DNA from: CAIJXB01 sp964455905
GTDB lineage: Bacteria > Chlamydiota > Chlamydiia > Chlamydiales > Rhabdochlamydiaceae
DNA: 64,000 nt
Direction of reading: 5' to 3'
Assembly (NCBI GenBank): GCA_964455905.1
Contig: CAYVYN010000008.1
Coordinates: 1 to 64,000 of the forward strand
The stretch's first letter is position 1. Every line of letters starts with the position of its first letter. The notes beneath the pieces were generated by a model. It saw nothing but the letters and a program-made list of their open reading frames with translations. It was not told the origin of the DNA and made no database searches. The position numbers were made by a program, and so were the translations under genes. Below, piece by piece: positions 7,637 through 14,993 of this stretch.

Positions 7637-7760
7637 ACATCATTAAAAAAAATTACTACTTGCGTTGGTTAAAAAAAGAGCAGAAAAAATTTCCTGCTCC
7701 AAATAATAAATCTATTTTCTTGTGATCAGGAGCTTGATGGCTAGCCATGGGCACTTGAGT

Positions 7761-7782
7761 GAAAAATGAATTTTCATTTTTC
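7761..7782. repeat. 22-bp perfect palindrome
   Basis: GAAAAATGAA, TT, TTCATTTTTC. There is no adjacent gene start within 600 bp downstream, and the role is unknown. Confidence 0.6.
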
Positions 7783-7811
7783 GTTCCTCCTAGTTGAGGG
7801 TTTCAAATGTT

Positions 7812-7960
7812 CCCCATTGCGAGAGGGTATTACGCATGCTCTTGGCGATAGAGCTGTACGCCATATCTTTTGACGCGAAGATTACACCTTTAACAGAGGG
7901 CTTTTACGGCCGATCCCTGGCGAAGAGATAGTACGCCTGCCCTCGACGATAGGGCTAATA
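7812..7960. repeat. Tandem array of ~26-bp hairpin units
   Basis: Six imperfect units of about 24-27 bp follow one another. Each has a short stem around a GGCGA/GACGA-like loop (CTCTTGGCGATAGAG at ~7839; CCCTCGACGATAGGG at ~7940), and most are followed by TACGCC or a relative (ATTACGC, TGTACGCC, TTACACC, TTACGGCC, AGTACGCC). The units diverge too much for a CRISPR array, and the period is not a multiple of three. Confidence 0.6.
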
Positions 7961-8534
7961 AATACATCGAAACGAAATTCTATCTGTTAATCCTTTCTTA
8001 GAAAAGAAAAATGTCAGGATTTTTTATTAGAAAATGGTTCTTTTCAACTTTCTTTGCCATAAGAGTAGATCTAAAAAGTCTCGTTTCATGCAGAGATCAA
8101 TGTTTTCGGAAAAATGATCAATCAATCTATACACTTTTCAAACAAAAGCTCTCGCTCATCTTGAATTAAAAGATAAATTTTATTTGTGGATTAACTTTAT
8201 TATGTCAAGAATAAGGGCTCCTATCCGGAATACAGCAAATTTGATTTTCTTTTTAATTTCTTTTTTAGGCGAGTTTTTAAGGATTTTGAAATTTGTATGC
8301 GTAGTTTTGTTGGCAGGATCTTTTATTGAATTTTTTTAAGCTTGGATCAATGGTCTTTGCTTATGTCCAGTAGAAAGCATGTTGTTTTTTATCGTTTTTT
8401 GAAGAGTATTTGTTGATACCGTTTTTGACGTTTTTGAAAGTAGCTTCAGTTAGAAATATAATTGGACCTCGAACTTATCTGGACAGGCGAATTAAATTTG
8501 CCCCATGAGCATCATAGATTGATTGCCATTCTCA

Positions 8535-8797
8535 CTTTATTTAAATCGAGAACTTATTTATTTGTACAGGGAGATAAAAGGTTGGGATTCGGGTGTCATA
8601 GATATAATCGTAAGAGACATCCAAATCAGTTTTTTCTTATCGAAGGCTTTTCTAGGGGAAATATGGACAGAATGAGGGCTTTTTATCTCGTGTATCTAAA
8701 TTACCCACAAGCTGTGGGTAAATTAGAAGAGCTTCCTGTTTTGAATATGCCATTGACACATAACATAGCTATATTTGAAGGCATTCAGAGCTTTTGA
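8535..8797 (+). pseudogene. DUF1016/YhcG remnant with frameshift (N-terminal domain)
   Basis: Two frames together encode the N-terminal domain of a DUF1016/YhcG-type nuclease. One frame, up to about 8645, gives LNRELIYLYREIKGWDSGVI then DIIVRDIQISFFLSKAF. The next frame continues with GFSRGNMDRMRAFYLVY, LEELPVLNMPLTHNIAIFEG and stops at 8797. Intact homologues read VNRELI..YW.IG, GWG..VI..LA.DI, GFSR.N..RMR.FY and PW.HN in this order. There is a frameshift near 8645, an internal deletion before GWDSG, and no nuclease domain afterwards. Confidence 0.78.
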
Positions 8798-8817
8798 CCG
8801 GAGCACTTAAAATAAGT

Positions 8818-9864
8818 TTATTGTCTTGTGTTAAGTGAGTGCATTGCTTCCATAATCGCTTGCACGCCTTGCGCTTGGGCTAGTTGGATTCTTCCAGCTC
8901 CTATGCTTGTCATGTCACCTGCCGCATAAATGCCGGGGATACTTGTTTCAAGACTTATCTTGTTTTTAGAAAAACCAGTCACTTTTACATAACCTCTTTC
9001 ATCTAGGCTAAAAGAATCAAACTCGACAGCAGGTAACGGAGAGGGGGTCCCTCCAATCATCGCAAAAAGATGATTAGTTTGAAATTCTTTGGTTTCATTG
9101 AATTTTAAATTTTTTGCTTTAATTAATGTTAATTCTTGATCCCCATCAACTTCTGTAATGGTAGTTTGAGGCAAGATTTCACAACCGAGTCGAGTTATTC
9201 TTTCGATTAGATAGTGAGACATGCTTTTTTCAAGAGAATCATTTCTGTGTATAAGCGCTACATGAGAACCAAAAGATCTATAGAACACAGCAGCTTGTCC
9301 AGCAGAATTACCACTACCATAAATGCAGATCGGTGTTTTTAGTTTAGTGAGTTTATCGCAAATAGAGTCATCTACTTCATAATAAATTCCCTTCCCTGCT
9401 AATTCTTTTGCTTTAGGAAGATTCAGCGCCCTGTAAGCTACTCCTGTTGCTAAGATGATTGTTTTAGTCAAATAAGAGTGATTATTTTGATCGTTTAGAA
9501 GAAAAAGGTCTGCTTCTTTGAAGATTTTTTTAATTGAGGTCGCAGGAAAAAAAGTTCCTCCAAGTTTTTGAAATTGTTGGATAGTTGCTTGAGACAAACT
9601 CGCTCCAGAAACTCCTAAAGGGTAGCCAGGTAGATTATTAATGTTAGGGGTACTGCAAAAACTTCCACCTCTTACAGCTCTTTGTTCAAAAACACCTACT
9701 TTTAATCCGTCGAATCTTCCATGTATCGCAGCTGACATCCCTGCCGCACCAGCTCCAATCACGCTTACATCAAATCCGTGAGTTGAAAATCGTCTTCCAA
9801 ACTCTTGAGTTAATCTTTGATTAAGAGTTGGAACGTTTCTAATCAATTCCTTTACAGCGAACAT
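8818..9864 (-). CDS. Thioredoxin-reductase-like FAD oxidoreductase lacking the CxxC
   Basis: A 348-aa protein of the two-dinucleotide-domain flavoprotein class. The FAD-binding GAGAAGMSAAIHG is near residue 37, the NAD(P) motif GSGNSAGQAAVFYR near residue 180, and the second FAD motif GIYAAGDMTSIGAGRIQLAQAQG near the C-terminus. Thioredoxin reductase has a CxxC in the NADPH domain; here the matching place reads GKGIYYEVDDSICDKL, with no CxxC. It is therefore closer to the TrxR-like proteins that reduce non-disulfide partners, or to ferredoxin/flavodoxin reductases. The electron acceptor is unknown. Its 3' end lies 20 bp from a YhcG remnant. Confidence 0.85.
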   Translation of the reverse strand: MFAVKELIRNVPTLNQRLTQEFGRRFSTHGFDVSVIGAGAAGMSAAIHGRFDGLKVGVFEQRAVRGGSFCSTPNINNLPGYPLGVSGASLSQATIQQFQKLGGTFFPATSIKKIFKEADLFLLNDQNNHSYLTKTIILATGVAYRALNLPKAKELAGKGIYYEVDDSICDKLTKLKTPICIYGSGNSAGQAAVFYRSFGSHVALIHRNDSLEKSMSHYLIERITRLGCEILPQTTITEVDGDQELTLIKAKNLKFNETKEFQTNHLFAMIGGTPSPLPAVEFDSFSLDERGYVKVTGFSKNKISLETSIPGIYAAGDMTSIGAGRIQLAQAQGVQAIMEAMHSLNTRQ

Positions 9865-9978
9865 AAGGTTTCTCCATGTAATTTAAACTTTTTTTGCAGC
9901 ATTGGTGATCTAATAGTTTCTTAGCAAGAAATTTATGGATAAAAAAAGACTTGGATCGCGCTCAGTTTTTTCGGTTGC

Positions 9979-10011
9979 GGGCGGAGAAATGAATTCAGGA
10001 CTTTTGATTGG
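9979..10011. repeat. tRNA-3'-end-like motif, copy B
   Basis: It reads GGGCGGAGAAATGAATTCAG then GACTTTTGATTGG. The second half matches copies at 7602, 11670 and 12425; the first half resembles a reversed tRNA acceptor end. Confidence 0.35.
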
Positions 10012-10126
10012 GGAAAATTTAAGAGCTTAGTTGATTCAAGGAGAAAAAATGCTCATTCTCCTTTTTAAAAAACAGTAGAAATCAGATAATGATTGATAAT
10101 TTTTTGATTCACAAGGAATGAAAGAT

Positions 10127-10846
10127 ATGGTCACTTCAAGAACTGTGTTGTTTGTGCATGGCGCTTTTCAAGGTGGGTGGGTTTGGGATAAAGTTATACC
10201 ACTACTATCAAGTAACTACCATGTACTAGCTCCTACTTTGACGGGTTTAGATCGAGAATCGGAAGAACGTATGGCAACTACAGGGTTGCATGATCATATT
10301 GCTGAAATTTGCCGTATTATTGACGAGAATAAGTTGAAGGACATCATTTTAGTAGGGCATAGTTATGGTGGCTTAGTAATTTCATGCGTTGCGGGATTAA
10401 GGTCATCAAAAATTCGCCAGCTTATATATGTTGATGCGCTTATTCCAGGTGAAAATGATAGTTTGTTAAAAATGGTTGGGCCCGAGAATGCTCAGTTTTT
10501 TTTAGAATCTGCTAAAAAAGGTCAGGGATGGAAAATTGATCCCTTTCCTCCTGGAGCTTTCGGTTTAACAAAAGAAGATGATATTGCAATAGCTAACAGG
10601 TTCCATTGTTCCCAATCATTGCAATGCTTTACAGAAGAGGTCTCGTTACCAACCCAAGATCAACTAGCATCAATGAAGATATCTTTTATCTTGTGTAGGC
10701 AAAGTTCGCCACTTATGAAAGAGCTAGCGAAAAAAGCTAAAGATTTGGAATGGGACTGTTATGAAATGGAGGTGCCTCACTGTCCTATGATAACACATTC
10801 GTGGGAATTAGCTTCTTTGTTACAAACCATTTTTCATCATCAGTAG
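10127..10846 (+). CDS. Alpha/beta hydrolase
   Basis: A ~239-aa serine hydrolase. The oxyanion-hole region is VLFVHGAFQGGWVW, the nucleophile elbow GHSYGG lies near residue 78, an acidic residue follows in YVDALIPGEND, and the histidine is near the end (PHCPMITHSWELAS). The layout resembles salicylate-esterase/hydroxynitrile-lyase-like (MES/HNL) small hydrolases. I prefer the ATG at 10127, because AAGGA at 10113-10117 touches the first ATG (10118) but is well spaced for the second. It is cytosolic and monocistronic. The substrate is unknown. Confidence 0.88.
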   Translation: MVTSRTVLFVHGAFQGGWVWDKVIPLLSSNYHVLAPTLTGLDRESEERMATTGLHDHIAEICRIIDENKLKDIILVGHSYGGLVISCVAGLRSSKIRQLIYVDALIPGENDSLLKMVGPENAQFFLESAKKGQGWKIDPFPPGAFGLTKEDDIAIANRFHCSQSLQCFTEEVSLPTQDQLASMKISFILCRQSSPLMKELAKKAKDLEWDCYEMEVPHCPMITHSWELASLLQTIFHHQ

Positions 10847-10904
10847 ACATCAAACTCTTGTGCTTAGCAAACTCATTTTCATAGACAAATCTTCTGAATA
10901 ACCG

Positions 10905-10946
10905 TCAATTTACGCAATTGTTAGGCAGTAAACTAGATGAAATTGG
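10905..10946 (-). repeat. TGCGTAA repeat, inverted copy 1
   Basis: On the minus strand this reads TTTCATCTAGTTTACTGC, then a CTAACAATTGCGTAAATTGA stretch. It matches the plus-strand copies at ~11535 and ~15010. Together with the ~11535 copy it flanks the YhcG remnant as an inverted pair. Confidence 0.6.
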
Positions 10947-10984
10947 AGTAACCAGTCTTCTATTTTCCATCAAGGTGGGCAAAA

Positions 10985-11504
10985 ATCCCTTGTCTCCCAG
11001 CTCGAGTAAAAATCTTTGAACGTGATCCAATAACCCTGATTCCAATTCTTGCTCATCGTGTTTATCTCTTAGAGTTAAAAAATCAAAGCAATAGGGGGCT
11101 TTTAGAGCTTGATGAACCAGGTCAGATTAGGGGGAAGGGAGGGTTATTTGGAAATTTGTAATGGCTTTCCCTTCTCGTTTATGAAGGCCGCTATCTAGCC
11201 AGTTCAATAAGATATTTCGACTCCACCCATGTTCAATCGTTTTATGAGCATACCAAAGTCTGTCTTGGAGAGTTTCAAGGTTTTGAAGGAGAAGGATGTT
11301 ATGGCTCCATGGAAATTGGGCAACAACCTGTTGCCCAATTGCAAGATCGGGGTATTCTTTAGCAAAGTGAACCATATGTTTGAGATTTCTATGAGAAAAT
11401 CCCTTCATCTCTGGAAAAGAAGATTTGAGGTCCTTGGTCTGAACCTTCTCAACAGTATTTGATGACATTTTGCTCTCTTGGTGGTAAGTCGAAGAGTGTA
11501 GCAT
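10985..11504 (-). pseudogene. DUF1016/YhcG nuclease remnant with in-frame stop
   Basis: The first 125 residues are a good DUF1016 N-terminal domain: FPEMKGFSHRNLKHM, VVAQFPWSHNILLLQN, YAHKTIEHGWSRNILLNWLD, GKAITNFQITLPSP. A TAA at ~11127 then interrupts the frame where homologues have PSPQSDLA, and the same frame resumes with SDLVHQALKAPYCFDFLTL, RDKHDEQELESGLLDHVQRF and LLELGDKGF before losing similarity near 10990, before the nuclease core. The N-terminus is cut off next to the 11525-11682 repeat. It is a decayed gene: one nonsense change plus truncation at both ends. Confidence 0.85.
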
Positions 11505-11524
11505 GAAAATCTCGAAAATCTAGG

Positions 11525-11682
11525 AAGTTTTACTGCATTTTCATCCAGTCTACTGCGTAAAAATTGCGTAATTGAGCTTTGCACAGCTGAATTTTTGAGC
11601 ATGAATTTTGTGTTGTATGTCGCTAAAAACAAAAGGCTTCAGTCGTAAAACTGAAGCCTTTAAATTGAATGGAGGTGAAGAG
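11525..11682 (+). repeat. Direct repeat, distal copy (duplicated ssrA 3' flank)
   Basis: About 158 bp matching 14994-15147 in the same orientation with few differences. It includes TACTGC...TTTCATCCAGTC, the TGCGTAA pair, the AAGGCTTCAG/CTGAAGCCTT hairpin (11633-11660) and the start of the tmRNA 3' end (ATGGAGGTG). It looks like the outer attachment-site copy of an element inserted at ssrA, or the relic of a tandem duplication. Confidence 0.85.
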
Positions 11683-11705
11683 GCACATTCAGAACTTTTG
11701 CTTGG
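11670..11705. repeat. tRNA-3'-end-like motif, copy C (ssrA-derived)
   Basis: It reads TGGAGGTGAAGAGGCACATT then CAGAACTTTTGCTTGG. Its left part is the ssrA 3' end duplicated in the direct repeat; its right part matches copies A, B and D. Confidence 0.45.
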
Positions 11706-11762
11706 AATTTGATAGTGATTCTGATAAAATCCCACTAAAGTAAAATTTATCGGTATTTGCAA

Positions 11763-12116
11763 ATGAATAATCTACCTAATTGCGTGAAATGTGGTTCCGA
11801 ATTGACGTACGAAGATGGAAGTTTGTATGTTTGTCCTGAGTGCGGTCATGAATGGACTGAAACTTTAGAATCTGAGGATGCTAGACCTGAGGTTGTTGTA
11901 AAAGATGCTCATGGCAATGTGCTTAAAGATGGCGATAGTGTGACCATTATCAAAGATATTAAAGTTAAGGGGTCCTCTTCTGTTATCAAAATAGGAGTTA
12001 AAGTTAAAGATATCCGTCTGGTTGAAGAAGTAAATGGGCATAATATTGATGCCAAAGTTCCGGGTTTCGGATCGATGATGCTAAAGTCCGAAGTTGTTAA
12101 AAAGAGCAATGACTAG
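11763..12116 (+). CDS. PhnA/YjdM-type zinc-ribbon protein
   Basis: A 117-aa protein from the ATG at 11763 (a TTG two codons up is also in frame). The N-terminus has a zinc ribbon CVKCGSELTYEDGSLYVCPE with C (two CxxC pairs). The C-terminal PhnA domain follows: VVKDAHGNVLKDGDSVTIIK, DIKVKGSSSVIKIG and DAKVPGFGSMMLKSEVVKK. The family was named from the phn locus of E. coli but its role is not settled; it is not a C-P lyase component. It sits just inside the 3.5-kb repeat-bounded segment that also carries arsenic genes. A relative without the ribbon lies at 62181. Confidence 0.9.
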   Translation: MNNLPNCVKCGSELTYEDGSLYVCPECGHEWTETLESEDARPEVVVKDAHGNVLKDGDSVTIIKDIKVKGSSSVIKIGVKVKDIRLVEEVNGHNIDAKVPGFGSMMLKSEVVKKSND

Positions 12117-12258
12117 TTCAATCTGTAAAAATTAAGAGGCTTGGGCAAGCCGGGCTCATAAAATGGGGCGGTTTTCTTGAGTTCGGGTGTGATATAAAAT
12201 CTCCCAACCCTTATCTAATAACACCTTAGAAACAAGGCAAAGAATGGTTTGATTTCTG

Positions 12259-12290
12259 AAAAATTACGCAGTATTTACGCAGTTTAAGAA
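12259..12290 (-). repeat. TGCGTAA repeat, inverted copy 3
   Basis: The minus strand reads CTTAAACTGCGTAAATACTG then CGTAATTTTTC, nearly identical to the core at 15019-15045. Confidence 0.55.
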
Positions 12291-12302
12291 ATAGTTGTCA
12301 CA

Positions 12303-12383
12303 TTTTCACACTTATGGAGTGCAATTCTGTAACAGGGTTTTTCCCTTTATGTTACAGCTGTCACAAGTGTTTCGCAGTGAAAA
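12303..12383. repeat. Nested stem-loop region
   Basis: An inner stem CTGTAACA (12327-12334) / TGTTACAG (12350-12357) has a GGG-TTTTT-CCC loop. Outer arms TTTTCAC (12303-12309) and GTGAAAA (12377-12383) can also pair. No T-run follows. The role is unknown. Confidence 0.45.
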
Positions 12384-12424
12384 TAAGGTTTGAGAATTAT
12401 TGAGGTTGAAAATTCAAAAAATGC

Positions 12425-12463
12425 TGGAGCAGGATTATCGAATCATTCAGAACTTTTCGGTGG
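12425..12463. repeat. tRNA-3'-end-like motif, copy D
   Basis: It reads TGGAGCAGGATTATCGAATC then ATTCAGAACTTTTCGGTGG. The left part, reverse-complemented, resembles a tRNA T-arm and acceptor end; the right part is shared with copies A-C. Confidence 0.35.
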
Positions 12464-12588
12464 TTGAATTTAAAAAATTCGATTACTCTGATTATATTAG
12501 GTAGAGGGCAGTGCGTGTATTTGTCGTTAAAGAAAAAATATATGCAATTTAAATCTTAGACTAGCTGAAATTTTAAAAGGAGAGGGGG

Positions 12589-13656
12589 TTGGCGGGAAAT
12601 ATGCAAAAGACGTCCGTTAAACGCCTCTCTTTTTTAGATCGTTATTTAACTATTTGGATTTTTCTAGCCATGTCGGTTGGTGTAGGTGCTGGATATCTAT
12701 ACCCAAACATTCAATCCATTATCAATAAATTTCAGTTTGGCACAACGAACATTCCAATAGCAATCGGTCTTATCCTTATGATGTATCCACCTCTTGCTAA
12801 GGTTAAATATGAACGCATTGGAGATGTCTTTCGGAATGTTAAAGTTCTGCTCCTCTCGTTAATTCAGAATTGGCTTATAGGTCCAGTTTTAATGTTTGCT
12901 TTAGCAATTGTTTTTCTTCCTCATTACCCCGAATATATGGTGGGTCTTATCCTTATTGGTTTAGCAAGATGTATCGCTATGGTTATCGTATGGAATGATC
13001 TAGCTCGAGGCGATAGAGAGTATTGCGCGGGTTTGGTGGCCTTTAACTCCATTTTTCAGATTCTCTTTTTTCCCATATATGCCTACGTATTCATTACCAT
13101 ACTGCCAACATTTTTCGGATTGAAAGGAATCGTAATTGATGTTTCCATAAGAGAGATAGCCTATAGCGTTTTCATCTATCTAGGCATTCCTTTTTTAGCA
13201 GGAATTACCACAAGAGTCATTGGGATTAAACTTAAGGGAATAGACTGGTATGAGAAAGTTCTTATGCCGTTGATTTCCCCGATTACATTGATTTTTCTCT
13301 TATTTACAATCCTCGTGATGTTCTCTCTTAAAGGAGAGTATATTGTGCAGCTCCCCTTTGATGTTTTGATTATTGCCATACCGCTTGCTATCTATTTTCT
13401 TGTCATGTTCTCGCTATCATTTTACTTATCCTATAAGGCTGGAGCTAGTTACGAGCAGTCGGCGACCTTGAGTTTTACGGCTGCGTCTAATAATTTCGAG
13501 TTAGCTATCGCAGTTGCTATCGCGGTTTTTGGAATCAACTCAGGGCAAGCTTTTGCAGCGGTCATTGGACCTTTGGTTGAAGTACCTGTCTTGATAAGTC
13601 TTGTGTGGGTTTCTTTGTGGGTTAAGAAAAAAATCTATAGGATTGGGAATAAATAG
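12589..13656 (+). CDS. acr3: ACR3-family arsenite efflux transporter
   Basis: A 355-aa integral membrane protein with about ten hydrophobic segments. It has the ACR3 signatures: LDRYLTIWIFLAMSVGVGAG at the start, GLILMMYPPLAKVKYE, the essential-cysteine segment GLARCIAMVIVWNDLARGD, and GPLVEVPVLISLVW near the end. It exports arsenite (antimonite less often) using the proton-motive force. The start is TTG 12589 with AAAGGAG at 12576-12582; an ATG four codons in (12601) is the alternative. It is followed 13 bp later by an arsenate-reductase-like gene. No ArsR or ArsA gene is present. Confidence 0.93.
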   Translation: MAGNMQKTSVKRLSFLDRYLTIWIFLAMSVGVGAGYLYPNIQSIINKFQFGTTNIPIAIGLILMMYPPLAKVKYERIGDVFRNVKVLLLSLIQNWLIGPVLMFALAIVFLPHYPEYMVGLILIGLARCIAMVIVWNDLARGDREYCAGLVAFNSIFQILFFPIYAYVFITILPTFFGLKGIVIDVSIREIAYSVFIYLGIPFLAGITTRVIGIKLKGIDWYEKVLMPLISPITLIFLLFTILVMFSLKGEYIVQLPFDVLIIAIPLAIYFLVMFSLSFYLSYKAGASYEQSATLSFTAASNNFELAIAVAIAVFGINSGQAFAAVIGPLVEVPVLISLVWVSLWVKKKIYRIGNK

Positions 13657-13669
13657 AGAGAGTTATAAA

Positions 13670-14104
13670 ATGTCTAAACCTTCGGTCAAAAGCACTCTTT
13701 TCTTATGCACGGGAAATTCCTGTCCCAGTCAAATGGCTGAGGGGTGGGTTAAAGGGCTTAAAAACGATATTCTAGAGGCAGACTCTGCTGGTATAGAAAA
13801 ACATGGACTTGACCCAAAGGCAGTCAAAGTTATGTCTGAAGTTGGTATAGACATATCTAAGCAGAAATCTAAGGTAATAAGTGAATTAGCTAAAAAAGAT
13901 TTTGATTATGTGGTCACGATTTGCAATGATGCCAATAAAAAATGCCCAATATTTCCTGGTAAAGCAAAACGACTTCATCATGGATTTGATAACCTGTCTA
14001 TTTTAGCACGAAAAATGAAGTCTGAAGAAGAAGCCTTAACTGTTTATCGCCGTGTGCGTGATAAAATTAGAGCTTTCATTGACAATATGCCAAACAACTT
14101 GTAG
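13670..14104 (+). CDS. arsC: Thioredoxin-type arsenate reductase-like protein with altered P-loop
   Basis: A 144-aa protein of the low-molecular-weight phosphatase/ArsC family, from the ATG at 13670. The nucleophile C13 and the redox cysteines C85 and C92 (CNDANKKC) match the three-cysteine relay of the S. aureus type enzyme, and a GFDN block supplies the acidic residue near 107. The P-loop reads CTGNSCPSQMAEG where the family has CxGNSCRSQMAEG: the phosphate-binding arginine is proline (codon CCC, one base from CGC). Known chemistry predicts severe loss of arsenate binding. It may be inactive or newly decaying. It is co-transcribed with acr3. Confidence 0.88.
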   Translation: MSKPSVKSTLFLCTGNSCPSQMAEGWVKGLKNDILEADSAGIEKHGLDPKAVKVMSEVGIDISKQKSKVISELAKKDFDYVVTICNDANKKCPIFPGKAKRLHHGFDNLSILARKMKSEEEALTVYRRVRDKIRAFIDNMPNNL

Positions 14105-14160
14105 TCAGTTTAGTGACTTTTGGAGAATGGTTTTTCGGTTTTTAGAGTTTTAAAAGGAAG

Positions 14161-14928
14161 TTAGATAATCCCAAGTATAAGAAGAGTTCCGAGAAGATAT
14201 AACAAAACAATAATGATTTTTTGTATGAATGCTATAGTGATTTTCTTTAGCAAAATCATCCCTAAGAAGACGCCGCTCATACCAGCGATTATGGCTATAC
14301 TTAAAAGAGGTACATGTTCTCTTGTAAGCAAATGCTGGAAACTCAAACTATAGACAATAAGACGGATGATATCCACTATCACAGAAATTACTGAATTTGT
14401 TCCGATGAATGCTTTCGTATCAAGATTGGTGTTGATTAAGAAAATACTACGAAGTGCACCCTGGTTTCCAGATAATCCTCCAAAAAAGCCACTTATGGCA
14501 CCTCCGAAAAACAAATTCTTGATTCTATAGATTTTGTGCGGGAATGCTTCCATCGTCGCAAACAGCAGCAGAAGAAGTCCTATACAAATATGGAGTAATG
14601 AAATTTCTCCTTTGATTCCTAGAAAAGAATATTCTCTTATAGGAGTAAATTCAGATAGACCTTTAAGTAGTAAGGCACCTGGGATTGATGCTGCTAAGGC
14701 TGTTGATCCGAACCTGAGGGCAATATTCCAATCAATGGCTTTCCAAAGCAATCCTGTTTTAAAAACATTATGGACCAAATGGATTATTGCTGTAAGACCA
14801 ATTGCTACGGGTAAGGGTAAAAATATGGCCATTACAGGCATGAGGATTGTTCCTAATCCAAATCCAGAGAAAAAAGAAATAAACGAAGCGCAGAATGTAG
14901 AAATTGTAATCAACAAATACTCTAGCAC
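14161..14928 (-). CDS. TauE/SafE-type sulfite exporter family protein
   Basis: A 255-aa membrane protein with about eight hydrophobic segments. The family repeats are seen: FFSGFGLGTILMPVMAIFLP with the GxxxG-rich first half and FFGGAISGFFGGLSGNQGAL in the second half. Members move sulfite, sulfoacetate or other anions across the inner membrane; some travel with arsenic genes. It is convergent with arsC (57 bp apart) and transcribed from the ssrA side of the cassette. The substrate here is unknown. Confidence 0.9.
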   Translation of the reverse strand: MLEYLLITISTFCASFISFFSGFGLGTILMPVMAIFLPLPVAIGLTAIIHLVHNVFKTGLLWKAIDWNIALRFGSTALAASIPGALLLKGLSEFTPIREYSFLGIKGEISLLHICIGLLLLLFATMEAFPHKIYRIKNLFFGGAISGFFGGLSGNQGALRSIFLINTNLDTKAFIGTNSVISVIVDIIRLIVYSLSFQHLLTREHVPLLSIAIIAGMSGVFLGMILLKKITIAFIQKIIIVLLYLLGTLLILGII

Positions 14929-14993
14929 TGTTTACTGCCCCTCTAGTTTTTCTTAACTTTGTTGTCATAGCAGAAAAAGTGGAAAAACAAAAT

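Larger units (their letters stand above)
7451..8534. other. ~1.1 kb gene-free region with repeats
   Basis: No convincing gene was seen. It contains a tRNA-3'-end-like motif (7602-7636), a 22-bp perfect palindrome (7761-7782) and a tandem array of six imperfect ~26-bp hairpin units (7812-7960). The rest is AT-rich without coding character. Confidence 0.6.
12117..12588. other. Intergenic region with structured repeats
   Basis: No gene was seen. It contains an inverted copy of the TGCGTAA repeat (~12259-12290), a stem-loop region (12303-12383) and tRNA-like motif copy D (12425-12463). It may hold the leader of the arsenic genes. No ArsR-type gene is present. Confidence 0.5.

Noticed and set aside
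7481..7672. 63-aa ORF after the SnoaL-like gene
   Set aside because: No ribosome site or domain, low-complexity composition, and it crosses the tRNA-like motif.
7812..7960. CRISPR array
   Set aside because: Units are contiguous, diverged, with no conserved repeat and spacer alternation and no cas genes nearby.
8462..8534. Start of a 111-aa ORF at 8462
   Set aside because: The first ~25 codons show no DUF1016 similarity, and the match only begins in another frame near 8535. I treat the whole as a pseudogene rather than a small gene.
8818..9864. Calling the flavoprotein thioredoxin reductase (trxB)
   Set aside because: The CxxC that defines the enzyme is missing from the NADPH domain.
12327..12357. 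Intrinsic terminator after the PhnA-like gene
   Set aside because: The stem is not followed by a T-run, and it lies more than 200 bp after the stop.
14534..14956. 140-aa ORF antisense to the TauE-like gene
   Set aside because: Fully antisense to a gene with clear membrane family signatures; shadow ORF.
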